Source: Boswellia sacra (taxonomy: Eukaryota; Streptophyta; Magnoliopsida; Sapindales; Burseraceae). Taken from it: DNA of 64,000 nucleotides. Made by a program: the position numbers and the translations under genes. The stretch covers positions 1 to 64,000 of the forward strand of contig SNVD02011117.1 of NCBI GenBank assembly GCA_013180625.2, in the 5' to 3' direction. The notes under the pieces were generated by a model. That model did not search any database, was not told where the DNA came from, and was given only the letters and a program-made list of their open reading frames with translations. Below are positions 34,640-47,470 of this stretch, one piece after another. Within the stretch, counting starts at the first letter, position 1; the number at the start of each line of letters is the position of its first letter.

Positions 34640-35340
34640 AAGTCATGGAATATTTAACTATATTAATTAATTAATTATTCGTAGAGTCTATTAGATCTTC
34701 TCTTGAATTGGGAGCTGCTTGTATTTGATAAATATCAACGCTAGCTGTTACAGTCTTCAATGAGTCTTTTTCCTCAGGTTGATTAATCATGCATGAAATT
34801 AAATGTATAATGTATAGTCCTATCTCTGAAATAACTTGTAACTTGTCATATGAGATATAGACTGATAGAAGCTGCCCTTTTTTTTTTTTCCTTTATAATT
34901 AGCTTCAGCTTCACTACCGTTGGTATGTCCATTTCTGAACTCTCTCTTGTTTTTTATTGGAAAAAAAAGGTTGAATTGAAGAAGGGCACGTAGGGACAGC
35001 GTTGAATGGATTGTTAATTATAGATTATATTAGATGAATATATGATATAATTTGGGGACAGATATATAGTGATGAACACATTATTCACAGGCAGAGTTGA
35101 GGAGAGTTGAGTTGGGTTTTCCAGCTTGGCTGGCCTAGCTACTAGATATGATGGAAGATTCTTGTGGATATGTATATTTCTTTGGAATATCTGAACAATA
35201 TTTACTCATATTCACGTCCACTTGTTGAGAATCATTCTCTTTTTCTTGCTCTGACACCATTCTTGTTGTAAAGTATATGTTCTGCAATAGTTTTATAAAT
35301 CTCGCTTCAACACTGTCTCATAGTAGATAACTCTCTCTCC

Positions 35341-35371
<31 letters not shown>

Positions 35372-37695
35372 GCTTTTTAGATCATTCTTCCCTTCCCATC
35401 CATTCATTTCCTCTATTAAACATGTGCATGCTGGGGCCGCATTTTCCAAGCCTGTTTATTTGTTCTATAACTCCTTCATAAGCCCTACCATATACAATAT
35501 GCATGGAGGCGTTTGGATTAGTTGATATTGGTTGAATTATTTGGGTTGATTGAAACAAATTAATCAAATTGATTGGTTCCATTTTAATTTCCTTCCACTA
35601 CTCAATTCATCAGTCCATTTATATATAAGTACTCTATTCCAGTTCCAGACTTAAAGGAATATATTATGCATGGCTAGTTAGTTGAAGATCTAAACTTCAA
35701 TAGAACTCGAAAATTTGGTGATAAACGATGAATGATAAATAAAACGAGGGCATGCATCTAACATATATACATAGGAACCGCAAAGCGAAATCAGTTTTGA
35801 CCTATAAAGATTAATTTTACTATAGAAAAATTAATATTTATTTTGGGTTTCATGCAAATATTACTTTTGGACTTTGTAAGTATCTTTCCTCAAAAGTTGA
35901 ACATAATGTGTCTTTTACTAAGACGTAATAGTGTCTCATTGATATGTGCAAATTAAAGATGTGATAGTGAAAATGAAAATCATCCCTATCATGATTTGAT
36001 TTTGATTGATTTGATTTTGATTGATTGATTGATTTATTTTATATATATTCAAAGGCTTGATAATGCCTTTAGTTCTCTCTCATTTTTATTCTTTCGATTA
36101 AAGATGGGCAAAGAAATACATATTGTCATGACCAAAATGTTTGCAATTTATACATATACAGCTTCCCTGAAAGTGATATAACGAAACAGATTGATAGCAT
36201 AAAAGAAAAGCGAAGACAATGGTTCAGATTCTCTGGGATATTAAGTTGAAATTTCTTGGCAAATTTAAAAGCACTTATTTTGGCAGAAAAATTGTGCAAC
36301 GAATGAGTTTACATGACACGAGAGTTTTAATCCTTGTGGGGCTTAAATCCACCGCAACCATGGAATTTGCTACTTTTTGCACGTTTTGCATGGGCCATGG
36401 CCGATTCTTTGGGCCTTCAAACGATACGAAATTGGCTGCCATAATAGGATGCTTGTACGGGCTGTTCCCGTTCCCGTTCTTGATAATATTATCACTATTA
36501 AATGGATTGTGATTAACTCCAGGATGTATCAACGTGAAAATCAAGAGTTAACTATGATTTCAATACTTTTTTTAGTCTTATCAGATTTTATTCAATCTTC
36601 TCATCTGTTTTAGACACCTTTGTGTATATGTTCAAGAATCTCCTTTAATGGTTCGTAAAGTTGAAAGTATATAATGAGAAACAAATTGAAGAGTAGACAT
36701 GTCGATGTTAATTTTAGCCATTTGGGCTTGAAGTTTAAGGCCTGTTGTAGCATATCTTCTAAGTCATCTTTCTGGCTCTGATTTAGGCCGGGGGCATTCT
36801 CTTATTTGGTTCATTGCTGTTGTGTATGCAGCCAAGCTACTACAGTCCAGTGCATGTGGTGCGTAAATGCAACCCACAACTCTTCTTCTGTAACATCACG
36901 GCATGTCGAGATCACACCGTGGAAACTTTCAACTATGTCTATAATTCATTAGTAACAAACTGTTACGAACCATAATTTCTCTAGCTTTGACATTTTTATT
37001 GGTATTTTAGAATCTCTTTGAAAGAAAGCATAAACGGTTGGAAATCGATCTTCAGCTCAGCTACGATTATAGGTGGGAGTGATCCAAAGTCACAAGAAAG
37101 TTACAGAAACTTTAATAGTCTCAAACTAATCATATCTGCACAATCACAAGATATCCACTTCAATATTTGAGCTTCCACTCCATGAATATCCTGGCCCTTG
37201 GAACCTCCCACTTCAAACACGACCGAATTTAAAGATTTCCTAGTTTGTGTAGACCATAAATTGCTAAGACTTTAGCATATTCCCCAGGAGATGAACTCTT
37301 GGTGAAGCAGGTACCTGATTCTACTGAATGGTCATCATTATCTACTAAAGAAACTGAACATCTTCACCTTAAAGGATTAAAGAATTTCTCTTGAAAAACA
37401 GAATTAAAAATATCCAAGGTTTATTATTACCCTTTCACATAACTATGGATGGATGGTATGAATGATAAGATTGACATCAATAGGGTTATTAAAAACTCAC
37501 AAAGTTTAAAGAACTAAAAAGATGATATGTAACACAAAAGAAAAACACAAGAGTAAGATCCTCACTGAATTAAATCCCATATGCTAACTAAACCACGTGC
37601 CCTGACACTATTAAGTAGTCCATGTTCCTACCAAAGCCAACTGACTAGCAACTACAAGATAAATTTTCCACACCCTCACTTTGAATTCACTAGAG
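34640..37695. other. Intergenic region between Dof and DUF1218 genes
   Basis: The first 300 bases probably hold the Dof 3' UTR. A compound (CT)n(AT)n microsatellite lies at 35331-35371, and a short TTGATTGATT-type run at about 36000-36030. The open frames near 36219-36613 show no recognisable domain and overlap each other on both strands, so I do not call them. The DUF1218 3' UTR should end within the last few hundred bases. Confidence 0.6.
35331..35371. repeat. (CT)n(AT)n compound microsatellite
   Basis: About ten CT units are followed by about ten TA units, read directly. Confidence 0.95.
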
Positions 37696-39607
37696 CTATA
37701 GGTTTCCCATCCTGACACCAGTGTCTTTGGCGTAGGTAGCCTGACCATTATGAGCTTTGGAATAGCTAACATAATAAAGCTCAGAGACTATGCCTGTTAA
37801 GACGATGAAGGCAGCTCCAGCCCCAAAGACTCCCTTTCTCAAAGTCTCACATGATGGCGAAGCACTTCCAAATTTACTCCTGTATTTGGTGTGGTAGGCA
37901 TTCCGCACTGACCCCGCCAGCAAGCAAATTTCCGCAATGAAAAAGAACACCCTGAAAGACCATTTGAATGAGTGAATTGGAAAATATGGAAAATTTGAGA
38001 TTACCTAAACAAGATTTGTAGAAAAACACAAAGGTTTATCAAGACCTAAGACATTTCAGAGCAAGGCCAAATACTTTGATTCACACTCTGGGATTGGGTA
38101 AGCACATACCAGCAGGTTATAAATAGGATAATGGCCCATGCCCTGGAGCCACTAGGTCTCATCGCCTTCCCACAGCACAAGCATCGACTTGCCACCATAA
38201 TAAGGATCTGACTAGCCAGAAGGAACAGGAATGAACCTGCACCTAAGCCAGTTGCTATGTCCTTGTCATATTTACAGTACGTATAATCATCATAAGTATC
38301 GAGTCTAGCCTGTCCAAGAAATTGAAACTAATGAGTTGGACACTGGCCAAACCAAAATACAAGAAAACCAGTGTGCAGTTCACAATTGCTCTCATCCATT
38401 AAATGAAATTAGATCATTCACCAAGTTTTTTATGAGGGGTCCAAACTCGGTGGCTCCTTTCCCCAGCGTTTCCTGTCCCCTCTCCCCCCTCAACATAAAT
38501 AAGATCTAACAATAGAACTAATCCATCAAACCCGGTCCTCTTTTCTGTCAACACTAAAAGATGAGAGATTGATTCTATTGTAAACTTGTTAGCTTACTTT
38601 GAACAGAAGACTTTGATACTGAAATGCATCTTGAACAGGAAGCAGGTAGCGGCTCTAGCAAATCCCCGCCCATCCTCTTCTCCATAACCATCAATTAAAG
38701 CTTCCACTTTTTATTATCTTAAATTGTTCGAGGCTATTTATTTGAGTATTAGTTAAATCACAATGGTACACAAAGTGCAACCACAGCAATGTAAGAAACA
38801 CAAAATTAAGCAGTACGTTCAGTTAAAACTATAGTGAAAACCCATGGAAACTAACCCAAAACAAACAGCTATGCACCAAAAAAAAAGTGCAATAGCCAAA
38901 TTTAACAGTTAATAACTTCAATCAGTCCGGCCGGTTTCACGATTTTCACCAACCCTTCTCAATCAAATTAATTTTTCTTCAACGGTCACATTTTTCTCCA
39001 GAAATAGCAACTTAAATTACCCCTTTTCAACCAAATACTTCATAATTATTTCCTTCTGGTTTTGAAACTTTACAGAGAATTCAAACAAGTACATTACTAA
39101 AACCATGTGCATTCGTGCATGCAGATATGTTAGTCTTCAAGTCATGTGTTTGGGATTTTTTCTCCACTTCAATTTTCATTTTTCTTCAAGTTTCTCTTTC
39201 TAAGCCAGATTTGATAGTTTTCTTAACCAAAAAGCGTCCAACTAATCTATCTATCTTTAAAATGGCAGTTTTCTTCTTTAAAATCTACAAAATCAATCAA
39301 CAAGCTAACCAACAGTTAGCCTTGCTACAAGATTCAAAGCCATCTCTCTCTTAGATTAAAAAGCTTTCAACTTTCAGATCTACAGACTTGGTTTTAAGCA
39401 TCTAAACAAAATCCCAACAAAACAACAACAGTTTCAAAAACCCGTCTAGAAACCACAGCAACCAAGACAAAAACAAAATATATTAAAATCAAAAGAAAGA
39501 CAAAAGGAAAAACTCACAGTAGAACGTCTCTGCTCAGCTGCAACAGCAAGTCCAAAAGCAATCAGATCAACCACAAACACAATCAACAACACGCACTTTG
39601 AAGCCAT
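37696..39607 (-). CDS. DUF1218 family membrane protein (MWL/DEAL type), 3 exons
   Basis: Exons on the minus strand are 39607-39518, 38309-38110 and 37951-37696, all GT-AG with phases that join cleanly (90, 200 and 256 bases), giving 181 residues, the usual family length. The first helix is VLLIVFVVDLIAFGLAVAAE, followed by QRRST, a hallmark of the family. Then come a Cys-containing loop (YTYCKYDKD), helix 2 (GAGSFLFLLASQILIMVAS), a CLCCGK loop, helix 3 (AWAIILFITCWVFFFIAEI) and helix 4 near GAAFIVLTGIVSELYYVSYS. DUF1218 proteins are plant endomembrane proteins; members such as MWL1/2 affect wall lignin and DEAL1-3 affect leaf symmetry. Which subgroup this one joins cannot be settled by eye. 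No defect is seen. Confidence 0.92.
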
Positions 39608-39670
39608 CTCACCCCCTCTCAGTGTCCCTGCAGTGCAACTCCGACCCAATCAACCAAAAGTCCACAGCGT

Positions 39671-39680
39671 TTTATAAAAG
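39671..39680 (-). promoter_or_regulatory. TATA box of the DUF1218 gene
   Basis: CTTTTATAAA on the minus strand lies about 65-75 bases upstream of the ATG, a suitable distance for a short leader starting near 39640-39650. Confidence 0.5.
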
Positions 39681-40389
39681 CAGAAAACAAAACCAGAACC
39701 AAAAGGCTGATATGATAATAGAATAACTAATATTAATAATAACAAGAAATATATATATTTTTTTCTACGTAAATATACAAATAAATACTAAATGGGAATA
39801 CGTTATTCTAATATTTTAATTAGTCAGGCTTTTGAATTTTGATTAGTTTATTCTGTTGACAGATTTTTTTACGTCTCAAGAAAGTAATCAATTATTATAA
39901 TATAAATATAGTATACAGCGTATTTGCACTCTCTACGCTACGGCGACCGCGAGCGAGACAAGGCTACGAGATTCTCTCGCTGTGTCTTTTGCTAAAAGCT
40001 AAAAATAACGTCGTTTGTACCCCAAATATTTTAGAAATATTCATGAATCTCCCTTGTTTTTTTCTTAATTAAAATAAGAAAATGATAGATTTTCCTTTTA
40101 TTAATTAAAATTTCTTGCACTATTTTTTAGGGGTGTAAATGTTTTTTTTTTTTTAATCTTAAAGTGGGTAGGTCATTAGAGTAACATATGATAGGATTGG
40201 TATACGATAGTGACGTTGTGCATTGTATTATGTGGGCCTTGTTAAAATGACAATCAATTTATTGTTTTGGGATTTGTCAATCCTTATCTATTTCCCTTTC
40301 AGAATGGGATTTCATTCGCCAAAATCAGAGTTTTGCATTGCAAGGGCGGTCAATTTGTTTTTACTATGGTATATATATTATGGTTTGAT
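39681..40389. other. DUF1218 upstream region and AT-rich flank
   Basis: No gene is seen. A GC-richer patch (CTACGGCGACCGCGAGCG) lies near 39938-39955 within otherwise AT-rich DNA. Confidence 0.5.
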
Positions 40390-41022
40390 CATTATTAAAA
40401 TAAATTCTCAATGTATAATTAATTATTTCTATAGTAATTCATATTATTATTTAATTCACTAGAGAACTCTTCTCGGGCAAAGAATTTTGAGAAATAAATA
40501 TGTAAATGAGATTGAAGAAAAACATCCTTTGTCTTCTAAGATCAAGAGATCGAAGATATTTGTGGATAGTTAATTAATTTAAGTCGCATAACGTGTAATT
40601 TAAATAGATATATGGACTGTGAAATTAATGCTATCATCAATGATTAGTTGATCAATGATTCTTGATTTCTTATGATGCAAAGGCTAGAGATATCCCTCCA
40701 ATAAAATTTTAACAGATGATGTACATTAATATTAATCACCTTTTGGGTTATCTCAGAAAACATGTTTTCCTTAAAGTCACTTTTAGGTTATTAAACAAAT
40801 AAGATGCCATAAATCTTAAATCTCAAGTTGGAATTAAATGGCTGGTAATTGGAATACAGAAGGTGAAACGTGTCAAACAGGGTTGCAATGGCCACCAGCA
40901 GCACATTAAAGAAAGTGGATTCTTCACTACGATGTCACCTACATTAAATGAATCATATGATTTTTTTGACAAATCACAGTCATTTGCATTTGCTGAGACC
41001 TCTGTTTGTGGGCAAGGGTGAT

Positions 41023-42395
41023 TAACTAGAGATCGACAAAGTAACATTTCGCCCCCAACTAATCATTTAGTAACTAAACACCCCCGATTTCATACACATG
41101 TTAGAGAAGGTTAATAGTGCAAGGCTATTTTGGTATTTCTCTGTAATAAAATAGTATTAAATAGAAAAATTTTACCTTGAACTTGGTTGCTCTCTTATGT
41201 CATTAAACTTCCCATGAGAATGTTACATCTGGCTCTACAAGGCACAATCTCAAGAAAAAAGGAGATGAAAAGGTTTTCTTTGTATGTGAGTTTATTTGGA
41301 TTTTCTCTTGTGTGTTGGGCATGCAGCAGAGGAATTGAAGGTTTGAACAGAAGCTTTGCTCTTAACAGATTAACCCTTATAATACTAATTGCAGTGAGCT
41401 GCAATATAGAGATTAACTCTTCTTTTTTTTTTTTTTTTGAAGTTAATATGATTTTGTAAGTTGCAGTAATGCAATTTTGTTAATAAGTTTCTATGATGTG
41501 AATTAGTTGTGCTCTTGACTATAGTGGCTATGATTTTATGGAAATAATAAGCATACGAGAGCTCAGAACCTGGGATATTATTTGCATTTTTCAACCCTTG
41601 CCCAACAGGTTCATTGATTTATTGCTTTTTCTTTTAAAAAAAAAAACTTTTAAACGCGAACAATATCATTGATGAAGAGTTATCTTACTCTAACTTGGCC
41701 TTAAACTAAGATGAAGATCATTCCTTGCCATTATTCACTTCTTTTCCACTGGGTGTCAACAGAACAACAAACTAGAATAGGGGTCAGAGAAGAGAAATTA
41801 GGGCAGAAAGCAACTTTAGAGTCATATTACAGTACATCGGTTGTATCATATAACTGTTTTCAAAATTTTTGTAATTTTAGTGTAAAAGTTGTAAATTCTT
41901 GTCTAAAAATCGTAAATATGAGAAAAAAGTTGTAAATAAATAATTTTTCACATTTATAACTTTTATACAATGATTTATAACTTTTACACTAATTTATAAA
42001 AAATTAAAAATAATTATATAATTTTTTATTTATAATTTTTTTTATATTTATAAATTTTATACAAAAATTTATAATTTTTACACTAAATTTATAAAATTTA
42101 AAAAATAGGACAATAAGCTAAAGCCTCAACTGTGCCATTCCAACTTTTTTTTATTTGATTTGACATGTGCCACAGCCTCTGGCTTTCTCCACTCCACCGA
42201 ATTAGAAGTTTTGATTATTATATTATTTTTGTACAAGACAAATGAGGGTAATGTAGTCATTGCACAGAAGATTATGAGTCGGATAACAAATCTCCTAATG
42301 TCTGTTCGAAATCGGGGGTGTTTATGTTTTACTAAATGATAGGTTGGGGGCAGTTCATTTGTCGAAAACCTAAGGTTCCCTATGTTAATTACCCA
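41023..42395. mobile_element. Non-autonomous Mutator-like TIR element in copy A
   Basis: The ends are inverted relatives: left CTAATCATTTAGTAAC then TAAACACCCCCGATTTC (41057-41093), right the reverse complement at about 42308-42345. AAGGGTGAT at 41014-41022 and AAGGGTAAT at 42396-42404 form a 9-base target duplication with one mismatch. The corresponding site in copy B (46730) is uninterrupted. There is no transposase. Inside, 41876-42000 contains a smaller inverted repeat built on GTGTAAAAGTTGTAAAT. Exact end bases are uncertain by a few positions. Confidence 0.75.
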
Positions 42396-42578
42396 AAGGG
42401 TAATAATCCCACTATCTCCATCAAACGAAAAAGAATTTTTTCATATTTTCACAATACAACAACAATACAATCCTTTTAACAACTATATTATGCGCCACTT
42501 GTATATTAATTCTTTAATTAATTCCATCAACCATTTTATTACCAACTTCTGCTTTTATAAAGATAATAATATATAAAA

Positions 42579-42780
42579 CAGTAATGTTAGACTTACAATC
42601 TATATACAACCCAAACTCTATAATATGAAATAGAAGTCTATATAGTAAAATCCTATTGGAGATATAACTTCCCTTATTCTTTTTTTTTTTTTTCTCCTAC
42701 ATCGAATTTTTGACATGTAGACTGTTACATCAAATTATAGAGTTTGTATTGTACGTGGGTTGTAAGTCTAGTACTATTAC
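42579..42780. mobile_element. 202-base hAT-type MITE with 8-base TSD ATATAAAA
   Basis: The left end CAGTAATGTTAGACTTACAA and the right end (reverse complement GTAATAGTACTAGACTTACAA) are inverted repeats. ATATAAAA flanks both sides (42571-42578 and 42781-42788). Copy B has a single ATATAAAA at this site near 46913, an empty site that confirms the insertion. Confidence 0.9.
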
Positions 42781-43010
42781 ATATAAAATAAGTTATAGCT
42801 ATGATTGTTGATCAACTATATTCTATCCTCCAAACCAGATCATTGTAAGTTGTAAACTACCATATTAAAGTCATTATTCTTTTAAGTCCTACGTGTATAT
42901 ATAAAATACTTGATCATGACGTGTATCAATTAAATAGATATCTTAAAGTTTTTGAAAAGATTGATTACTCTATCTAATAAATTAGTCGTTTGATTAGACT
43001 CTTGAACTTG

Positions 43011-43716
43011 ACCAACATTATAAGAGTTTGAAAAAGCCATTGGGCGCATTTGGAGGCGTTGCTGATTTTGTTAGATCATAAGGGAAATGGAGTAAATGTT
43101 GAAATGGATCGGCTAATTTGCCAAAGTGGAGATTTGTTAGAAAATGTGGTATTTTAGCCTTGACGGCAATCCCACATGGGTTAGATACAAGGTTTTGGGT
43201 TTCCTTAGAGCCTATATAAAGAGGGCCAAGTGTGTCTTGTGATGTGTACTAAGTCATATGTCATTCTCCTCCTATATTTATGAATGCCTTTTAATTAAGG
43301 ACCTCTTTTCTTGAATATGTCTTTTTTTTTCCTTTTGTTATGGGCTTTGTACTATTACCTAGTTGTTTAGGTAATAATAGCTTGGCCCAATTATTTGGGT
43401 CTTTGCTTTTTGACCTAGTAGTTCAAAAATTTATATTGTGACCCAAAATTTGTATTTTTCTCTTTGAAGATGGTGAAGTTTTTAGTAACACCCTGTGGAA
43501 GCAGGTAACAATACCAGACCTTATTAAATATTGGTGTTCTTTTTATTTTTCTATTGTTGGTTGGTTGTCTCTTTAGTTATTATTATTATATTCAATTAGC
43601 TAGCATCATTTGTGATTGTGTGTTTGGTTATCGATGTGTTTCCGTTGTGCATAATAGAAGCAACCTTGGTCCCAGAGAAACAAAACACCAAAAGGCTTGT
43701 TGTCACTTTAAATTAG
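43011..43716. other. Possible LTR remnant and AT-rich spacer
   Basis: From about 43135, TGTTAGAAAATGTGG followed by CAATCCCACATGGGTTAGA and a TATATAAAGAG box (43213) resembles the start and promoter of a short plant LTR. I cannot find a convincing right end, primer site or target duplication, so the call is weak. No gene is seen in the rest. Confidence 0.35.
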
Positions 43717-44261
43717 GGATGACAATTTTTCTCGCATGGTCTGAGTATCCGGATTTTCCCCGGACAATCCAGGTGAAGTAAACCCGAATTTTGCGGAGAA
43801 AATCTGGGTGCAGGAATTTTTAAAAAAAATTAGTCCGGTGCAGTGCTGGTGTGGTATTGTCAATAAACCCCGCACCCGGCCCGCACTCGCATAACTCAAG
43901 CCATTTATAAAAGAAAATGTATATACAACCCATGACTTAAAAATTAAATTTTAATTATTAACCACCAAACCATCTATATCTACGAAGCACATTTTTATAG
44001 CATATTAAGCATTTTATTTTATTTGATTTATTTCAAAGAATTAAAAAAATTAAGAAAAAAAGTGTGAAAAATCAGTCGAAATTTGACCTTTTTTATGATG
44101 CGGGTGCGGTATGCACAATCTCAAAACCCGCAAATATCTGCACCCGGAAACACCCGAAAAAATCCGGGAATTTTATGGGGACCGGAGGGGAATTTTTATG
44201 TTCGATGCGAATGCGAAAACACCAAACCCGCACCCGCACCTGCACCTAGATTTTACCATCC
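43717..44261. mobile_element. Degenerate hAT-type TIR element rich in CCCGCACC motifs
   Basis: The left end GGATGACAATTTTT and the reverse complement of the right end, GGATGGTAAAATC, are inverted relatives. The subterminal regions are filled with GGGTGC/GCACCC motifs in opposite orientation (CCCGCACCCGG at about 43869, CCCGCACCCGCACC at about 44227). No clear target duplication remains. There are no coding sequences. Confidence 0.55.
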
Positions 44262-44548
44262 GTACTTTCAATCACCTAAGGCTTGTCCCCCAGCTCTCAC
44301 AGCTGTCCCTTGGAATCCGAAGTTTTATCTATAGCTATTCTTGAGTCTCTGATCTGTAGTTGTTAGTCCCTAGTTGTAGCCCCTAGTTGAGTTTTTGGTC
44401 CTTGGGTAGCTTTGCCTTTGCTTGTTTGGAACTCAAAGTATATGAACTTAATAACTTGTTAAATGTTGCCTCTGGTATTTTATTGGGTCAGCTCCAAGTT
44501 CAAAGTATCATCGCTTCTTTTTTTATTATACATGTGCATTTCATTCAC

Positions 44549-45120
44549 TAGGCTTGGGCATTTGCCCCGGCTCCACCACTGACCCGACCGGACCCGGTCC
44601 AACAGGGCGGGTCTGGACCCACCCCGGATCACTGTAAGGGGCGGATACGGGGCTGCATAGAGTCTGCCCCGTCCGGGGAGGGTCCGGGGCCAGGTCTTGC
44701 CTCTAGACCCGTTGGACCCGCCCCGCCCCCCACAGTTAAGGGTATAAATGAAAAAATTCAAAATATAAGGACTTAGATAATTTCATGGGGTTATTTTGTT
44801 AAATTTTAATATATAGGAACTTTCAGAATATATTTGTTTTTTAGTTTTTTTTTGGATTTTTGGCCGTGACGTAAGCATGTTGATGATATTGTATGAAATT
44901 ATGGATAGACTTAAAAGAAATATTGTGGGTGATGAGATTAAAAAATATAAATATTATGGGGTGTAAATGAAATTTTGTAGGGCGGGGCGGGGCGGGTATG
45001 GATCTGGCTCTTTTTTTCCCCGCAACGGAGCAATGGGGCGGGGCGGGGCAGAAAAAAAAGAGACGGGGCGGGGCTGGATACTTGCCAGCCCGTACCCGCC
45101 CCGCCCCGGTTCCAAGCCTA
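44549..45120. mobile_element. 572-base GC-rich hAT-type element with TSD TCATTCAC
   Basis: TAGGCTTGG at the left and its reverse complement CCAAGCCTA at the right are flanked by perfect 8-base repeats TCATTCAC (44541-44548 and 45121-45128). Subterminal regions are packed with GGGGCGGGGCGGG and its complement in opposite orientation. An AT-rich centre separates them. The open frames across the GC-rich ends are compositional and not genes. Confidence 0.9.
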
Positions 45121-45298
45121 TCATTCACCACTCCATCTCAAACCATACCTCTAGACTTAGACTGACATGTGTCTAGACATTAAGTTTCTACACTTCTATT
45201 CCCATACATATTTGTCATCTAAGATCATGTTAGTCTTTTGTTTATTAATCTTCTTACATGTTCAATTCTAGTTGTAACTAATTTTTTGTAACAACAAT

Positions 45299-47135
45299 TA
45301 TTAAAAATAAATTCTCAATGTATAATTAATTATTTTTATAATAAATTTCATCTTATTATTTAATTTACTAGAGAAATCTTCTAGGGCAAAGAATTTTGAG
45401 AAATAAATATGTAAATGGGATTGAAGAAAAATATCCTTATGTTTTGCGATCAAGAGATCGAAGATACTTCTGGATAGCAATTAATTTACATAGCATAACG
45501 TGTAATTTTAGTATATCTTTGGACTGTGAAATTAATGCTATCATTAATTACATGTAGCTCAATGATTGGTTGATTAATAATGATTCTTGATTTATCATGA
45601 TGTAAAGGCTCAGAGGCATCACTCCAATAAAATTTTAACAGATGATGTAAAATAATATTAATGTACTTTTTGTTAGGGGTGATCATTTTCGACACGACAC
45701 GCGAACATGACTTGACACGACACAGGTTTAAGCGTGTTTAGGTTTTGGCATATTCGTGTTCGTGTCGAAGATTTCAACCCGTTTAATAATCGTGTCGTGT
45801 TCGGGTTGAGAGTCTTCAACACGTGAACACGATTATGACACGAACACGATTATGAGACGAGTAACACGAATAACACGAATACATATTATACACGATTGAC
45901 ACGATAACACGATTAACACGAATATTGACACGAACACGATTATGACACGAGTAACACGAATACATATTATACACGATTGACACGATAACACGATTAATAC
46001 GAATATTGACACGATTACATATTAAATTTAAAAATACTAAACTTTTTAGACATGTTAGTCCCTATATGTATCCAAATTTTAAAATAAAAATAGAATTTTA
46101 AAAAACTAATAAATTTTTAAGACTTAGGATATTTTTGTCATTTAACAAAAATTAGAAATATAATTCTGTATCGTGTCATAATCGTGTCAATAATGTAAAC
46201 GTGTCTTAATCGTGTTAAACGGGTCGTATTCGTGTCTAACACGATTATAACCCGTTTATTATTCGTGTTAGCGTGTCGTGTCGTGTTACCCGTTTAATAA
46301 TCGTGTCATGTTCGTGTCGTGTCACAGTGACATGAATAATAAACCGGTCGTGTTCGTGTTGGGTCAATTCTTATCGTATCACAGCTCGACACGACACGAA
46401 CACGACTTGCAAACACGAATTGCCAACCCTACTTTTTGTGTGTTAAAATTAATGAATCATAAATGAAATTACATTATTTCAAAAAACACGTTTTTTATTA
46501 ATAAATTACTTTTACTTTATTAAACAAATAAGATACCGGAAATCTTAAATCTAAGGTTGATATTGAATGGTTGGTAATTGGAATACGGAAGGGAAGGCAC
46601 AACGTGGGAAATAGAGTTATTATCATCACGAATAGTGACTCACCCACATTACATGAATCATATGAATTATGATTTCTTTTTTTTTTTTTTGACAAATCAC
46701 AGCCATTTGCATATGCTGAGACCTTTTAAGGGTAATAATCCCACTCACTCCATCGTACGAAAAGGAATTTTTCACATTTTCCCAATACAACAATAATAAA
46801 ATCCTTTAAGAACTATATTATGCGCCACTGCCAAATTATTAATTCTTTAATGGACTCCATTTTCCATCAACAATTTTATTACCAACATCTGCTTTTATGG
46901 CACCAACAATATATAAAATAAGTTATAGTTCTGGTTGCCGATCAATTGTATTCTATCTCCGCTAGTATACCATTGTAAGTTGTAAACCAACAGATTGAAG
47001 TTCTTATTCTTTTAGGTGCTACGTGTATATATAAAAACTCATTCATAAAATGTATCGGTTAAATAGAGGTCTTAAAGTTTTGGAAAAGATTGATCGATCC
47101 ATCTAATAAATTAGTCGTTAATTTGGATTAAACTC
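45299..47135. repeat. Segmental duplication, copy B
   Basis: This is homologous to copy A (40390-43010) in the same orientation. It lacks both TIR insertions of copy A but carries its own hAT-type insertion at 45674-46431. The homology stops near 47135, about 100 bases from the end of the IST1-like pseudogene. Confidence 0.88.
45674..46431. mobile_element. 758-base hAT-type element built of ACACGA repeats, TSD CTTTTTGT
   Basis: The left end TAGGGGTGATCATTTTCG and the reverse complement of the right end TAGGGTTGGCAATTCGTG lead into inverted GACACGACACG-rich arms. CTTTTTGT flanks both sides (45666-45673 and 46432-46439). The interior has an 80-90 base tandem duplication near 45837-46010 and very many ACACGA/TCGTGT hexamers. 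Copy A has no insertion at the matching site near 40730. No protein is encoded. Confidence 0.9.
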
Positions 47136-47470
47136 TTGAAATCCTTATAGGACAAATATGATTCAATGACTATGTAAATACCATAATGATATGCAGTCTA
47201 AGTCACTGGAAACATTTCTAACCCTGACTTGTTATAACTTCTCTTTGCTGATGCTCTTTCTTCAGAGCATCAGTTAAGCTGCCAATTCGTCGTAGCCTGG
47301 GAGCTTTGGGTGTACATAGCTAAAAGATGAGTTACTGATTCTTTCCGAATGCCCAAATTTTGAAGTAGCCGACAACAAACTGCTCTCAGTGGCGCTGCTC
47401 TTCAACTTTCGGGAACATATAGTCACAGTCCTGGCATAAGGTGCACATACCCCCGTCTCTGTTTCAAATA

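Larger units (their letters stand above)
40390..43010. repeat. Segmental duplication, copy A
   Basis: Blocks at 40390-41013, 42396-42578 and 42781-43010 are homologous, in the same order and orientation, to 45299-45673, 46432-46910 and 46911-47135. Shared landmarks include AAATTCTCAATGTATAATTA, TTTGAGAAATAAATATGTAA, CTATATTATGCGCCACT and CTACGTGTATATATAAAA. The gaps are transposon insertions specific to copy A. No gene was found in it. Confidence 0.88.

Noticed and set aside
36219..36613. Overlapping frames with a hydrophobic C-terminus between Dof and DUF1218
   Set aside because: No recognisable domain, frames overlap on both strands, and no promoter or splice context was seen.
43135..43490. 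Complete solo LTR beginning TGTTAGAAAATG
   Set aside because: No matching right end or target duplication could be found, so only a remnant is noted.
44064..45176. Several overlapping Pro/Arg/Gly-rich frames
   Set aside because: They arise from GC-rich subterminal motifs of two TIR elements; both strands give similar low-complexity peptides.
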